The notes beneath the pieces are model-generated. The model did no database searches and was not told the origin of the DNA. It saw nothing but the letters and a program-made list of their open reading frames with translations. Of a stretch of DNA of 64,000 nt, positions 34,990 through 44,653 are shown in pieces. The DNA is from Mantis religiosa (taxonomy: Eukaryota; Arthropoda; Insecta; Mantodea; Mantidae): the NCBI GenBank assembly GCA_030765055.1, contig CM060947.1, forward strand, positions 259,463,637 to 259,527,636, given 5' to 3'. The first letter of the stretch is position 1. Each line of letters begins with the position of its first letter. The translations under genes were made by a program, and so were the position numbers.

Positions 34990-35330
34990 GTTCAGACAAC
35001 TTTTTTTACCGGCAGGAAGTTCGCCTTGTCAGCTGGTATGGCGTTATGTGTTTCAAATAGGGAAAGTTCTCACCTGTAGCGAATAAGATGCGTTAGAGCA
35101 TCCAGCGTCGCCACCGCGTTACTCCCACTCTTGTTACATTTCCTTCTCTCTCGCACACTTAGTGTTCGTGGCGCTAGACGTAAGGGAACGCAAACTGAAT
35201 TTTCCAAAGCTTTATAATAAGGCACTTCTTGAAATCACAATTGTAACATGGATATTTGTACATTAAGGACATGTTTTAAATATTTAGTTTAAAGTTCATT
35301 ATAGTTTATGAATTACTTATTTTTCTAATC
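34990..35330. other. Unique sequence, nothing recognised
   Basis: No repeat similarity and no recognised frame. Confidence 0.4.
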
Positions 35331-35645
35331 CTATGAAAATACCAGCGGTGCATCCGTATAGCTGTGAATGTTACTAAGGTTAAGAGATAATTCCTCATTG
35401 TCATTGTCTTCATTGTCTGAGTAATGTAAATTTATGATGCTAGGTTCCAAAATCTCATTGCGTGCTATTTCTTTCCAAAAATCGTCTTCTTGTAGTTCAT
35501 TTAATGTCTCACGTAGTTCTCCAGTCTTGTTGTATTCCTTGTCAGTTTCTTTGTGAATAAGTCATTCAACATCAGTCAGTTTAAAAATATTATTTATGTT
35601 TGCAACATAATTTGAGTCCAAATTAACTCAATGGGTTGTTCAGGC
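35331..35645 (-). pseudogene. IS630-type DDE transposase, C-terminal fragment
   Basis: On the minus strand: YCLNNP then, after a one-base deletion, IELIWTQ (35610-35645), the NPIELIW motif around the third acidic residue of DDE_3-type transposases. Then YVANINNIFKLTDVE-LIHKE with one internal stop, GELRETLNELQEDDFWKEIA, and an acidic tail (HYSDNEDNDNEE) ending at the stop at 35331-35333. The order is typical of IS630-Tc1 relatives outside classical mariner. Only the last third remains. Confidence 0.6.
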
Positions 35646-35825
35646 AGTAATCATGGGCGGGGGGGGGGGGGAGAAGGTGGATTGTGTCTCATTGATCCAG
35701 CTGATAGAATCTTTCGTGGTTTTTAAACGGAAATACAATTCAATAATACTACTTTGAACACTTTAGAGTAAATAGAGTTTAGAACCGTTATTAACCAAGT
35801 ATATAATGTGAACATACACGTTCTG
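35646..35825. other. Spacer with G13 homopolymer
   Basis: A run of 13 G at 35659-35671 lies just outside the transposase fragment. Otherwise nothing is recognised. Confidence 0.7.
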
Positions 35826-36152
35826 CCAGAGCAGCAAAATCGCTGCCCGAAATTTCACTGTGGTAAATGATGGTGCACAGTCCCCATTCACAGAATCCAA
35901 CTCATCTTTGATTTGCGTAGGTGTATTGCCTTTCAAAAACAAATATTTAACGACAGCTCGATACTCGATTTTGTCCATTTTCATAGAAACACTCACATCA
36001 ACTCACTCAACCGACTGTTACATAACAACTGAGCGTCCAAATTGGCTGAAACATTGGTGAGTAACTGTCAACAGATGAACAACAAAATTCACTAGCTTTT
36101 ATTTACGAGTGCTGGCATCTTCATGTTGAGGTCGGAAACTTTTCAGACCATC
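35826..36152 (-). pseudogene. Mariner family B, N-terminal fragment
   Basis: The minus-strand frame starting at 35996 reads MDKIEYRAVVKYLFLKGNTP then TQIKDELDSVNGDCAPSFTT, the first DNA-binding helix region of a mariner transposase. It breaks off at about 35840. The 5' leader and terminal repeat (...GAGGTCGGAAACTTTTCAGA ending near 36150) are present. The rest of the element is gone. Confidence 0.85.
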
Positions 36153-37452
36153 GTCGTATATATCAATATTATAAACCAAAATGTGTTTGAAAATATCATC
36201 ATTTTCTGAAAGATATTCATGTAAATATAAATTTTGAATATAGGACATCTTTCGACGATCTTTCCATCTCATATTTGATACCTACTGAACTAAATTGGCT
36301 TTTTAAAATAACTTTAATACACTGTTTTAGAAATTTTATTGGCTCCACATTAATAAACAGTACTAATTTAAAATATTTTAACAGATGAAGTAATCAAACT
36401 CATTTTACGTTTTAAATATTATAATTCTATGTTAAATAGTTATTTTATTTGCGAAAATACAAAATATTCAAAACAAAATTATCAACTTTCGCTGCGCACT
36501 ATTCCACAGAGAGATGACTCGAAAATAGTCCCAAATTAACTCGTCCGGGAGAGAATTACAAAATTATTCTCTGGCTGTTGTTTTTATTCAGCATCAAAAC
36601 CGGCGGTAATGAGCTCATTTGGACATTTCGCGCAATTAAAACGCTTTCAAAATTCTAATTTTAAACCCCCCTTCCCCTCGGAATAATTGCTCGGCGGGCC
36701 GGCGTTAAGATGGGAGATAATATTTCAGTCAGGGATATAGTTCCCTCAGGATAGTGGGGCATTTTATCCCCGAAGAGAAAGTTTATAAAGTACCTGGCCA
36801 TTGCTGCAGGTTAGCGAGACACTTATGTAGAAGAATTGCTACATAAATGTAGAAGAAGAATGAGAGTGAAACAGCCGTTTTCCCTTCGGGGCTTTTATCT
36901 GCGTTTATGGAATAAATTACCAGAGATTCTTAATCACAAGGCTTTTGATATCAATTTCAAGCATTGTTTAAGCAGGCAGTGCGTATTAGCGCCACTGTGT
37001 CCGCTCCTACGAATAAATATTTGCCAAACAGTTCGAAATGTCATATAGGAATCAGTTCTAACATAAATGTACAACAAAATAATATTTTGTGTTTATCATT
37101 TACAAAGCCTGACACAAGAAGTTTCCACAAATTAAAAAAAAAAAATCAGTAAATATCACCTACATGATTCGTTATTCAAATCTATAGAATTAAGATTAAG
37201 GTTATTTTTATGTTTTAACGGCGTTTCCTAAGATTTACACAAAGATTTACAACAAAAACAACTGTCACATTTTATATTCTGGCAGTGGTTCATAGCCATA
37301 TGTTGTATTCATTGCAATAAAAAGTAACCGTCTTTTGTTTTCATGTTCAGTGAGGTGAAGTAACTATATTTAATGAAATACCCAGCATTTTCTATTCTAT
37401 GACATTTTCAACTAAAGTAAAGGCCGTCTACGTCAGCATGTTCCTTTCACAT
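36153..37452. other. No gene recognised; contains a candidate regulatory block
   Basis: 36153-36480 is AT-rich. 36480-36760 is balanced, with AATGAGCTCATT (12-base palindrome, 36608-36619), CATTTCGCGCAATTAAAACG and GCTCGGCGGGCCGGCG. The frame 36836-37048 contains FSLRGFYLRLWNKLPE, faintly like a LINE C-terminus (F..AGLRLWNSLP pattern). An A run is at 37134-37143. Confidence 0.3.
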
Positions 37453-38726
37453 TGGTGGTCTGAATATTTTCCGACCTAATAGAGATACAAGACATTTTTT
37501 TTTCAGAATTGTTTGTTTGTTTTATTTTTCAACATAGTCTCCCTGTAACTCTACACACTTCTCCCAGCAATGCTCCTGTCTCTGTAGCACGTCCAAATAG
37601 TACTCAGCGGTTTTCTCTGTTAAATAATTGTTCACGAAGGACATTGCTTCTTCATTTGACGAAAATCTCTGTCCTCAGAGAGCAATTTTTAGATGAGGGA
37701 ACAAAAACAAGTCGCTTGGGGCTAGATCTGTTAAGTCAAGAAATTCAAACCGGAATTTGTGGATGTTCGCCATTGTAACCGCTGAGGTGTAAGACGGTGT
37801 GTTGTCTTGGTGAACATGATTTCCTTTTTCTGCAAATATGGCCGCTTTTCCGAAAGTTCTGCCTTCAGATTGTCAAGAAATGATGCGTAGTAAGCTCCTG
37901 TAATGCTTTTTTTTCTCTCTCTTTTGAAGATAATCGATTAAAATAATTCCTCCACCATCGCAAAAACAGTCACTATCACCTTACCAGCCGAAAGAAACAG
38001 TTTTTGCATTTTTTTTGGAGGCGGTCCCCTCTTTGCCCCTCCCTGTTTGGACTGTAATTTGGCTTCGGGCATATAATGGTGTATCCAAGTTTCATCTAGA
38101 GTAATTAATCGGCGCCATAACTCGGATTTATTGTCTGTCTAAGCTGCTCCAACAGAGAGTTGGAAATGTTAAATCCAACACGTTTTTGGTGTAAAGAGAT
38201 CAAACGCGGCACCCAACGCGTGGGCAATTTTCTCATGTCTAAATGTTGATTTAATATGTGACAAACACGTTCTTTTGACACTCTCACTTTAATTTGGCCA
38301 TCGTGTAGCACTATTTGGTGAACTTTTGTGATGTTTTCATCGGTAGTTGCAGTTGCTGGACGTCTGGAAACTTCATCGTCTCCCAAGCTCTTACGGCCAC
38401 GGTTAAATTCAGCTGCCCAAACTTTCACTGTGGTAAATGATGGTGCAGAGTCCCCATACACAGAATCCAACTCATCTTTGATTTGCGTAGGCGTATTGCC
38501 CTTCAAAATCAAATATTTAATTTCAGCTCGATTATCGCTTTTTTCCGTTTTCATAAAAACACTCACATTAACTCACTCAAACGAATGTTACATTACAACT
38601 GAGCATCCAAAATGGCTGAAACTTTGGTGAGTAACGGTCAACAGATTAGGAAAGGAAATCACTGGCTTTTATTTACGAGTGCTGCCATCTTCGTGTTTCA
38701 GGTCGGAAGTTTTTCAGGCCACCCTC
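37453..38726 (-). mobile_element. Mariner family B, full-length decayed copy
   Basis: Terminal repeats about 24 bp long (TGGTGGTCTGAATATTTTCC at the left, reverse of GGTGGCCTGAAAAACTTCCG at the right). The minus-strand frame 38566-38105 gives the DNA-binding half: LKGNTPTQIKDELDSVYGDS, SFTTVKVWAAEFNRGRKSLG, TATTDENITKVHQI, RWVPRLIS. The catalytic half is in broken frames: first Asp block KLGYTII near 38075, HQDNTPSYTSAVTMANIH near 37790 (second Asp), DLAPSDLFLFPHLK near 37700 (third Asp), and YYLDVLQR...KCVELQGDYVEK at 37535-37600. The last stretch is the single-copy counterpart of the 85-bp repeat at 51315-52500. Confidence 0.88.
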
Positions 38727-38831
38727 TTATAGCTCCAGTGATTTTATTTTATCCAACAATTATTTTTAAAGTTGTGCTTTAACAATATAATTTAACCTAG
38801 TAAAGGGACACTTAAATATCAATGATATATA

Positions 38832-39050
38832 GCGTATAACGCCCACTTGTACTAGATACGGCACCGCAGGCGGCGACAGTGAGAATACCTGAGATGAAGA
38901 AGGAGCACCGGTGGCATGAGATGGCGGGGTAAACCGAAAACCCCGGAGCGCCGTTTATTTATTACAATCTCACTTTGCGGTCGGCTGGGATCGAACCCGA
39001 TCCGCTTTGATGAGAGTTGGGTGGTGTAATCACTCAGCCACGGTGCGGCT
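38832..39050 (-). mobile_element. tRNA-derived SINE, second copy
   Basis: Same element as 3707-3965, more diverged: minus-strand GTGGCTGAGTGATTACACC (A box) and CGGGTTCGATCCCAGCC (B box), then GCAAAGTGAGATTGTAATAA and the CGCCTGCGGTGCCGTATCTA 3' part. No clear target duplication. Confidence 0.82.
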
Positions 39051-39849
39051 AATATACGTGTTGGTTAGCTAGTACCAGAAATAACTGTTCCTGTACGTAC
39101 AATGGCTGTAGAATACAGTAGGCCTAAGCGACATTCAAATGTTTTAAGGGCCGGTTAGCACGAATTAAAAAGAAAGAATAAAAAAATCTAATTCTCAAAA
39201 TTATAAATAGCTTTAAGGGGGGCTAGAAAGGCATTCTGAGGTGAAAATTCATAAAATGAGTTATGAGTTATTCCCAAATGCTTTTAGAAGGGAATAACGA
39301 TGTTTACTTTCCTGTCTCATAGTTTTAAAAGTCCTATATAGACGCCTTTTGCAAAGGCTCCCCTATTAGCCATTTGTAACTGTGTTCTCTCCTTGGTTGT
39401 AAACTTGGTTGTAATTCCAGAACACACCCTTATTAGTAAAGGAAGTCCTTGTCTTTCTATTAATATTAATCTGATGTTAATTCTTCCATGTTTTGATTAT
39501 TATGTTTTGAATTACTAGTGCTGTTTTCAAGGAGGTAAGAATTTGGTGTAAGAAATCTGCATAGGAGCCAGTATAAACAGTTTTAGTAATCCTGATTATA
39601 TAACAACGACCCCTAAAACGACCCCTAAAATGGAAAAACGTAACACATGACAACATATAGACTTCGTCAAACCTAACCTCAAACATTGGCGATGAATGTG
39701 AAGTGAAAATTAGTTTTTCCAGGAAAAATTTGGTTCCTTCATTGTGAAATGGCAGTGATTAGAATTTAACTAAAGTGAATAATGATATTAGATCAATAAG
39801 TTTTCAGTTAGTAGATATAGAATCTTTGTACAGTGTACATTTTGTGAAA
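39051..39849. other. Spacer and possible 5' leader
   Basis: AT-rich. The last 100-200 bp may be the leader of the interrupted ORF that starts at 39850. No repeat recognised. Confidence 0.35.
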
Positions 39850-40127
39850 ATGAAAAGTGTTATCATATCAGAGACGTCACCAAGTAGTAAAAAGCGTAAT
39901 AAAGAATATTGTCATCCGAAAGTTGGAACACCCTATACAACCAGCTGACAGCAGCAGCGGGAGACGGAGGCGATGGGACACGCCACCTCGTTTGTCTTGT
40001 AGCGGTGACGAGGGGTGGCTGAAAAAAAAAAAACATTACCGTGCAGTCAATTTCCGCTGCCCTTGATTTCTCGAACTTACGGGATATTTCTTCTAATCCA
40101 TAACATTCTCGATCGGCGAGCTGACCC

Positions 40128-40168
40128 TATATAAGCAACACGCCGGGCTGGAGTGAGAGTCAGTCAGT
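40128..40168 (+). promoter_or_regulatory. LTR core promoter (TATA plus initiator)
   Basis: TATATAAG at 40128-40135 is followed 34 bases later by the arthropod-type initiator TCAGT at 40160-40164, repeated once as TCAGT at 40164-40168. The TATA box is kept in the other LTR copy (reverse of GCTTATATAG at 47665-47674). Confidence 0.7.
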
Positions 40169-40346
40169 GTTTGGCGAACAGCTGTAAGAGTGCAGCGCTA
40201 GTGTAAGAACGACAAGACTGTGCAATGGAAGAATTTACGTAATTGTGAGCGTACAGTGGAATTGTAACGGACGAACTGGTGAATCGTAATTGTGTGCATT
40301 ACGTAATTCTGTGTAATTGGCAAGTGCTTAACTGTAAGTCGGTGGG

Positions 40347-40352
40347 AATAAA
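40347..40352 (+). terminator. LTR polyadenylation signal
   Basis: AATAAA about 185 bp after the initiator, followed by a GT-rich stretch (TCAAGTGGTGCAATTGG). In the second LTR the equivalent site reads AATGAA, so that copy has probably lost it. Confidence 0.65.
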
Positions 40353-40847
40353 GAACATTTTCAAGTGGTGCAATTGGACTTTTCATTTCACGAACCCACA
40401 AAGTCACAATATACATTTGAAACATCCAGAACAATTGAAAGTGGTACAGAAGTAAATGTAAGGTTTGCTTTTGGCTTGAGAAACATTGGCAAGGGAATTG
40501 AGGCAGGTAAGACATTGGCTGCTGTTGTCAATTTACCAGCCTCCCCCCCCCAAGTCAAATTTAACAAAATAATTAATAATAACAAAGAGGAACTGACCAT
40601 GGAGTCTAGGAAGAGCAGACCAAGTGAAAAACGAAAGAGGAGGGATGCTGATGATGAAAAAGCTGCAAAATATAGATGTGGGTAAATTCTGAGGTGTAGC
40701 AAAATTTTAATGCTGTTTTTCTCTGATTTATTCTTTTAAACTTTCGGTGAGCTCACCTTTAAAACAACTGCAGCTACAGGTCTGCATTTTTCTCTGAAAT
40801 TAAAGCAATGCCAAAGCTATTTTTAGAAATACTTGTAGAAACATTGT

Positions 40848-41062
40848 AACTGGGTCTTCAGGGTAGGACAACGTCTTTGATGTTCCTCTGGTCGACGTTT
40901 CGTCCCAACAATGTGGGGCTTCTTCAGGACTTCTTCCCTGTTGCTTCTTCTCAGTTGCTACGGAGCTGACAGGGAAGAAGTCCTGAAGAAGCCCCACATA
41001 GCTGGGACGAAACGTCGACCAGAGGAACATCATAGACGTGGTCCTACCCGGAAGACCCAGTT
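40848..41062. repeat. Near-perfect palindrome, 95-bp arms
   Basis: Left arm 40848-40942, right arm 40968-41062, loop about 25 bp (TGCTTCTTCTCAGTTGCTAC and following). Inner arm sequence: CTCTGGTCGACGTTTCGTCC / GGGACGAAACGTCGACCAGA. Each arm, read outward from the centre, contains CTGAAGAAGCCCC...GGGACGAAAC. The arms differ at only a few positions, so the structure is recent or maintained by gene conversion. No transposase or target duplication was identified. Confidence 0.93.
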
Positions 41063-41884
41063 AGAGTGGATACCGGCCGCCGAAGCCTACGCACTGAGTA
41101 GTAGAAATATTTGTGAAAATTTGAATTTAAAAAAAGTAAATCTTAATTTGTAGAAGTAAATTCAAGACATTAATTTAAAAAGTTATCTATCGTTTATTAA
41201 AACTCCAAAATAAAGTATATTATTTTAATGAATCGTTGAAGTGTAGTAAAATATCAAGTAAAAGTTCCAAATAGATGCGTTGAGTGGTTCTTGAGCTAAG
41301 TGAGCCACAAAACTCTCATTTTAACATGGGAATACCAATACCAAGGAATCTCTGAGATGCGACGTGAATTCTGTGTTCTAAACATAAAAATGTTCTCAAA
41401 AATAAACTCGGAGCTGCGTAGACAGTTCTACGAAGGACTGTAAACAGAGAGCGAGAGAGCAATAAGAATGTCTGGTGGGAAAGCGACGCTCGTTAAAACC
41501 GCCCTCACGACCGAGATCTAACTCAGATGAGCCAAGTTTCATTTTTTCACCAATACCTCAAATCGATTATCGATACTTACAACGTAGCGAACTAAACTAG
41601 TGATTTCTTTGAGGCGAATGTTCTATGGCATCCTTAATGAAGGACATTGCATTTCTATCGGTATCTGACTAGAGCACCGTTTGCTTCATTAAACATTTGA
41701 AAGTTTCAGTAACACAAACCTAACACTCACACAGCTCTCTCTACGGCTTCTAAAACAGATTTGCAAAACTAGTCATTTAATAACTATCATTTATTTTACC
41801 TATCCCCAAGTTTACTGTTTATACAGGATTATTACTTCATTTTTCACCTCCTTATCGCACGAGCTGTAGATAAACTACACCTAC
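41063..41884. other. No gene recognised
   Basis: AT-rich to balanced. No repeat similarity within the window. Confidence 0.4.
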
Positions 41885-42510
41885 AAACACTTATTGCTCT
41901 ACTTACTTCAAAATAAACATTATCTTATTGTAGTTACAAGGGAATACAGTAGACTTTAAGTGATATTCAAATGTTTTGTATACACGACTTTCTCTACTCT
42001 TGTACAAACACTTATTGCTCTATTTACTTCAAAATAAACATTATCTTATTGTAGTTACAAGGCAATACAGTAGACTTTAAGTGACAGTCAAATGTATTAT
42101 ATACACGACTTTCTCTACTCTTGTACAAACACTCATTGCGCTATCTCAAGATAATGTTTATCTTATTGTAGTTACAAGGGAATACTTTAAGAATTTAAGT
42201 GATTGTCAAATGTTTTATATGCAGGACTTTCTCTACTCTTGTACAAACACTTATTGCTCTATGTACTTCAAGATAAACATTATCTTATTGTAGTTACAAG
42301 GGAGTACAGTAGACTATAAGTGATAGTCAAATGTTTTACATACATGACTTTCTCTACTCTTGCACAAACACTTATTGCTCTAGCTACTTCAAGATAAACA
42401 TTATCTTATTACAGTTACAAGGGAATACAGTAGACCATATGAGAGTCAAATGTTTTAAAACTGGTTGTCTAGGTAACGAGATTCTCTTTGTAAGTCCATA
42501 ATATAAAAAT
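41885..42510 (+). repeat. Satellite A array with terminus
   Basis: About five units. The anchor TTATTGCT falls at 41891, 42012, 42133, 42251 and 42372 (121, 121, 118, 121), ending in CTGGTTGTCTAGGTAACGAG at 42461 and CTTTGTAAGTCC. The third unit carries an inverted start (CTCAAGATAATGTTTATCTT). Confidence 0.92.
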
Positions 42511-42721
42511 TAGTAACCTAAAGTCATTGAAAACAAAGAGGACTTCTGAAGACATTTCAATAAAATTCAAGATATAAATCTTATTTTTTGAAAATGCATT
42601 CAGATTTATTTGAATAAAATTTGTTTTAGGCATTTTTGATGAAATAAAAATATGGAAAGATGTAACATATAAAGGGTACTCCTTCAAACATGCTTAACTT
42701 AAATACTAAGCTTGGTACACC

Positions 42722-42805
42722 GATTTCTGTGGTGTGGTGGTAGCGTATCGGCATCAAATTGGAGGTCGGGAGTTCTAATCTCCGACAAAGTGTTTACGCT
42801 GTTCC
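42722..42805 (+). mobile_element. SINE B tRNA-like head
   Basis: GTGTGGTGGTAGCGTATCGG (A-box-like) and GTCGGGAGTTCTAATCTCCG (B-box-like, on a short stem) are followed by CCAAGGTTTTTCCTTGTCCT, the same junction as in the SINE at 17768. This is the clearest case of a tRNA-like head directly continuing into a satellite B array. Confidence 0.72.
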
Positions 42806-43430
42806 AAGGTTTTTCCTTGTCCTGAAAGATGAATGTCTGCTAACTATAAGCTCCATGGACCTGGGCTCTTTAGGACATCATTTCATTTATCGTCCGATAT
42901 GACTTAACTTTGGAGGTTTTCCCTTATCCTGAAAGATTAATGTTTGATAACACTAAGCTCCATGTACCCTGTTCTCATTTGAACATCAATTAATTCATCG
43001 TGTGATATGACTTAACGTTGGAGGTTTTCCCTTATCCTGAAAGATGAATGTTTGATAACCCTAAGCCTTATGTACCCTGTACTCATTTGAACATCAATTC
43101 ACTCATCGTCCGATATGGCTTAATGTTGGAGGTTTTCTCTTATCCTGAAAGATGAATGTCTGTTAACCCTAAGCTCTAAGTACCCTGAACTTATTTCAAC
43201 ATAATTTATTGATCGTCCGATATGACTTAACACATTAAGCTTTCTCTTATCCTGAAAGATGAATGTCTGATAACTCTAAGCTCTATGTACCATGTACTCA
43301 TTTGAGCATATTTTTATTTAAATATGACTTAACGTTGGAGGTTTGCCCTTTTAAGAGAGATAAATGTGTGGTAAGTATAAGCTCTATGTACTCTGTAGTC
43401 ATTTGTTGTAGAATATATTCTTTCTCAAAT
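42806..43430 (+). repeat. Satellite B array 3
   Basis: About 5.5 units of 108 bp, more diverged from one another than in the 24-26 kb array. Directly downstream of a SINE B head, so array and SINE form one element. Confidence 0.9.
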
Positions 43431-43454
43431 GGTTGCCTTTGTGTCTAAGAATGT

Positions 43455-43690
43455 AAGTTTGCTTAATTAGAGGCAACTGAAAAATTGGATGTCATGGCCG
43501 GAATTTGAGCTACGGATCTACTGGCTTCCGTCCAGTTGCTCTACCATGTTTGAGGTACCATGGTCAAAGTGCCTTCCCGACATTAAATTCTCCAATTGAC
43601 TCATCATATTTCCCGGTAGACCCTTAGGATTCTCAAATGTGGGACAGCCACTTGTGGTGACTTACTATTGTAAGTACTTAATTACCAGGA
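43455..43690 (-). mobile_element. SINE C with one satellite C unit, reverse
   Basis: Minus strand: one satellite C unit (AAGTACTTACAATAGTAAGT...GGGTCTACCGGGAAATATGA), a link AATTGGAGAATTTAATGTCG, and the tRNA-like part GGTAGAGCAACTGGACGGAA, GATCCGTAGCTCAAATTCCGG, ending AATTTTTCAGTTGCCTCTAA. It shows the unit-to-head arrangement with a single unit, against eleven or more at 14778-16320. Confidence 0.8.
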
Positions 43691-43715
43691 TTTTTTTCGT
43701 AAATTATTTTTAATG

Positions 43716-43977
43716 TAAATTTTGTATTGAGGAATTAATCCTTAAAGAATTAATACTTTTATATATATTACTCCGGTATATGTGTGATTTTTAATTAATT
43801 AGAGCCAACTGAAAAATTCAATGCCATGGCCGGGATTTGAACCACGGATCTACTGGTTTCCGTCCAGTTGCATTGAATTAATCAGTTGGCTCTAATTAAT
43901 TAAAAATCACCCATATACCGGATTACTACATTTAAAAGGATTAATTCTTTAAGGATTAATTCCTCAATACAAATTTA
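43716..43977. repeat. Fold-back with SINE C fragment in the loop
   Basis: Arms of about 97 bp (43716-43813 and 43881-43977): TTGTATTGAGGAATTAATCC, CTTAAAGAATTAAT and GTGATTTTTAATTAATTAGA, then GCCAACTGA, with the reverse on the other side. The 68-bp loop holds the SINE C tRNA-like part in reverse (GATTTGAACCACGGATCTAC). The innermost arm bases are the SINE's own 3' end. Confidence 0.9.
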
Positions 43978-44653
43978 GTGTAATTTGCTATTTGTTGGTT
44001 TGTGTTAATGAATTCTGTATTATACGAAAGGTAAGTATGTAGATTGTATGACAATCCTCACCAGCAATGCTTCCAAAGTCAAAGAGTACTTTTACAATTT
44101 CGCAACTAACAGTGTCCTTCCGCTTTTATATGTAACCAGAGGAATGTTCGTTTTCTGTAAATAGTTGTATTTTTACTAATAGTTTATATATACGTTTTAT
44201 TAGGTGAGAGGGTGCGACCATGACGTAGACAGAATGCTCGCAGGCACTTTCTGAGCTGTTTCAGAATATTGATATAAATGGCCAGCATGAATATGTTACG
44301 AGGGACTGACCTCGCTGTCAGGATATAAACAGTTCGGAAAAGTTTGCCAGTTAAACATGCCCGGCCGCTGACAGTTCCGCTGCTGTCAACGTGGACCGAG
44401 CGAGCTGGCGGTCTCTGCCCCCTGCTGGTGGTATCACTTCACAAAAATCGTGAGCTAATCATGACGTCACAAACGCCTCCCACTGTGCTCGCTCGGTTTA
44501 ATTATCTCTCCATGCGCGGCAAACAGTGACATCTTGGAGCCAAAACAATCACCTCCAACAAAAGAATATGCAATTGTTGCGGTATTTGTACACTCCTGAT
44601 CATAAGAACGGCAAAAGGGCGTTTTATCTGCTTCAGGAATCGAAACAAAAATA
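43978..44653. other. Unique sequence, no gene recognised
   Basis: 44200-44530 has balanced composition, a perfect TGACGTCA (44462-44469) and no repeat similarity. It could be regulatory or an exon. The 61-codon frame there is not recognisable. Confidence 0.35.

Larger units (their letters stand above)
39906..40412 (+). mobile_element. Solo LTR, copy 1 (499 bp) with ATAT duplication
   Basis: Starts TGTCATCCGAAAGTTGGAAC at 39910 and ends CCCACAAAGTCACA at 40408, giving TG...CA ends. It is flanked by the direct duplication ATAT (39906-39909, 40409-40412). It contains a TATA box (40128), an initiator (40160) and a polyadenylation signal AATAAA (40347), the layout of a retroviral-type U3-R-U5 LTR. 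No primer-binding site or internal coding sequence follows, so it is a recombined solo LTR. The 4-bp duplication fits Gypsy-type or related elements. The second copy is at 47389-47889 in the opposite orientation. Confidence 0.92.
39850..40684 (+). pseudogene. Transposase-like ORF interrupted by a solo LTR
   Basis: An ATG at 39850 opens a frame MKSVIISETSPSSKKRNKEY that runs to 39909, where the LTR begins. After the LTR and its 4-bp duplication the same frame continues TFETSRTIESGTEVNVRFAF, GLRNIGKGIEAGKTLAAVVN, LPASPPQVKFNKIINNN to the stop at 40682-40684. The pattern RFAFGLRNIGKG...AGK.LAAVVNLP...KF resembles the N-terminal part of Mutator/Kolobok-like transposase-related proteins of insects. 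That match is from memory of the family pattern and uncertain. The tail (KRKRRDADDEKAAK) is very basic. A donor-like GGTAAAT at 40679 leaves open a spliced continuation. Confidence 0.5.

Noticed and set aside
34490..34999. Four long open frames of 139-169 codons rich in Gly-Trp or His-Pro
   Set aside because: They are translations of a tetranucleotide array that contains no stop in any frame. Neither the composition nor the context supports a gene.
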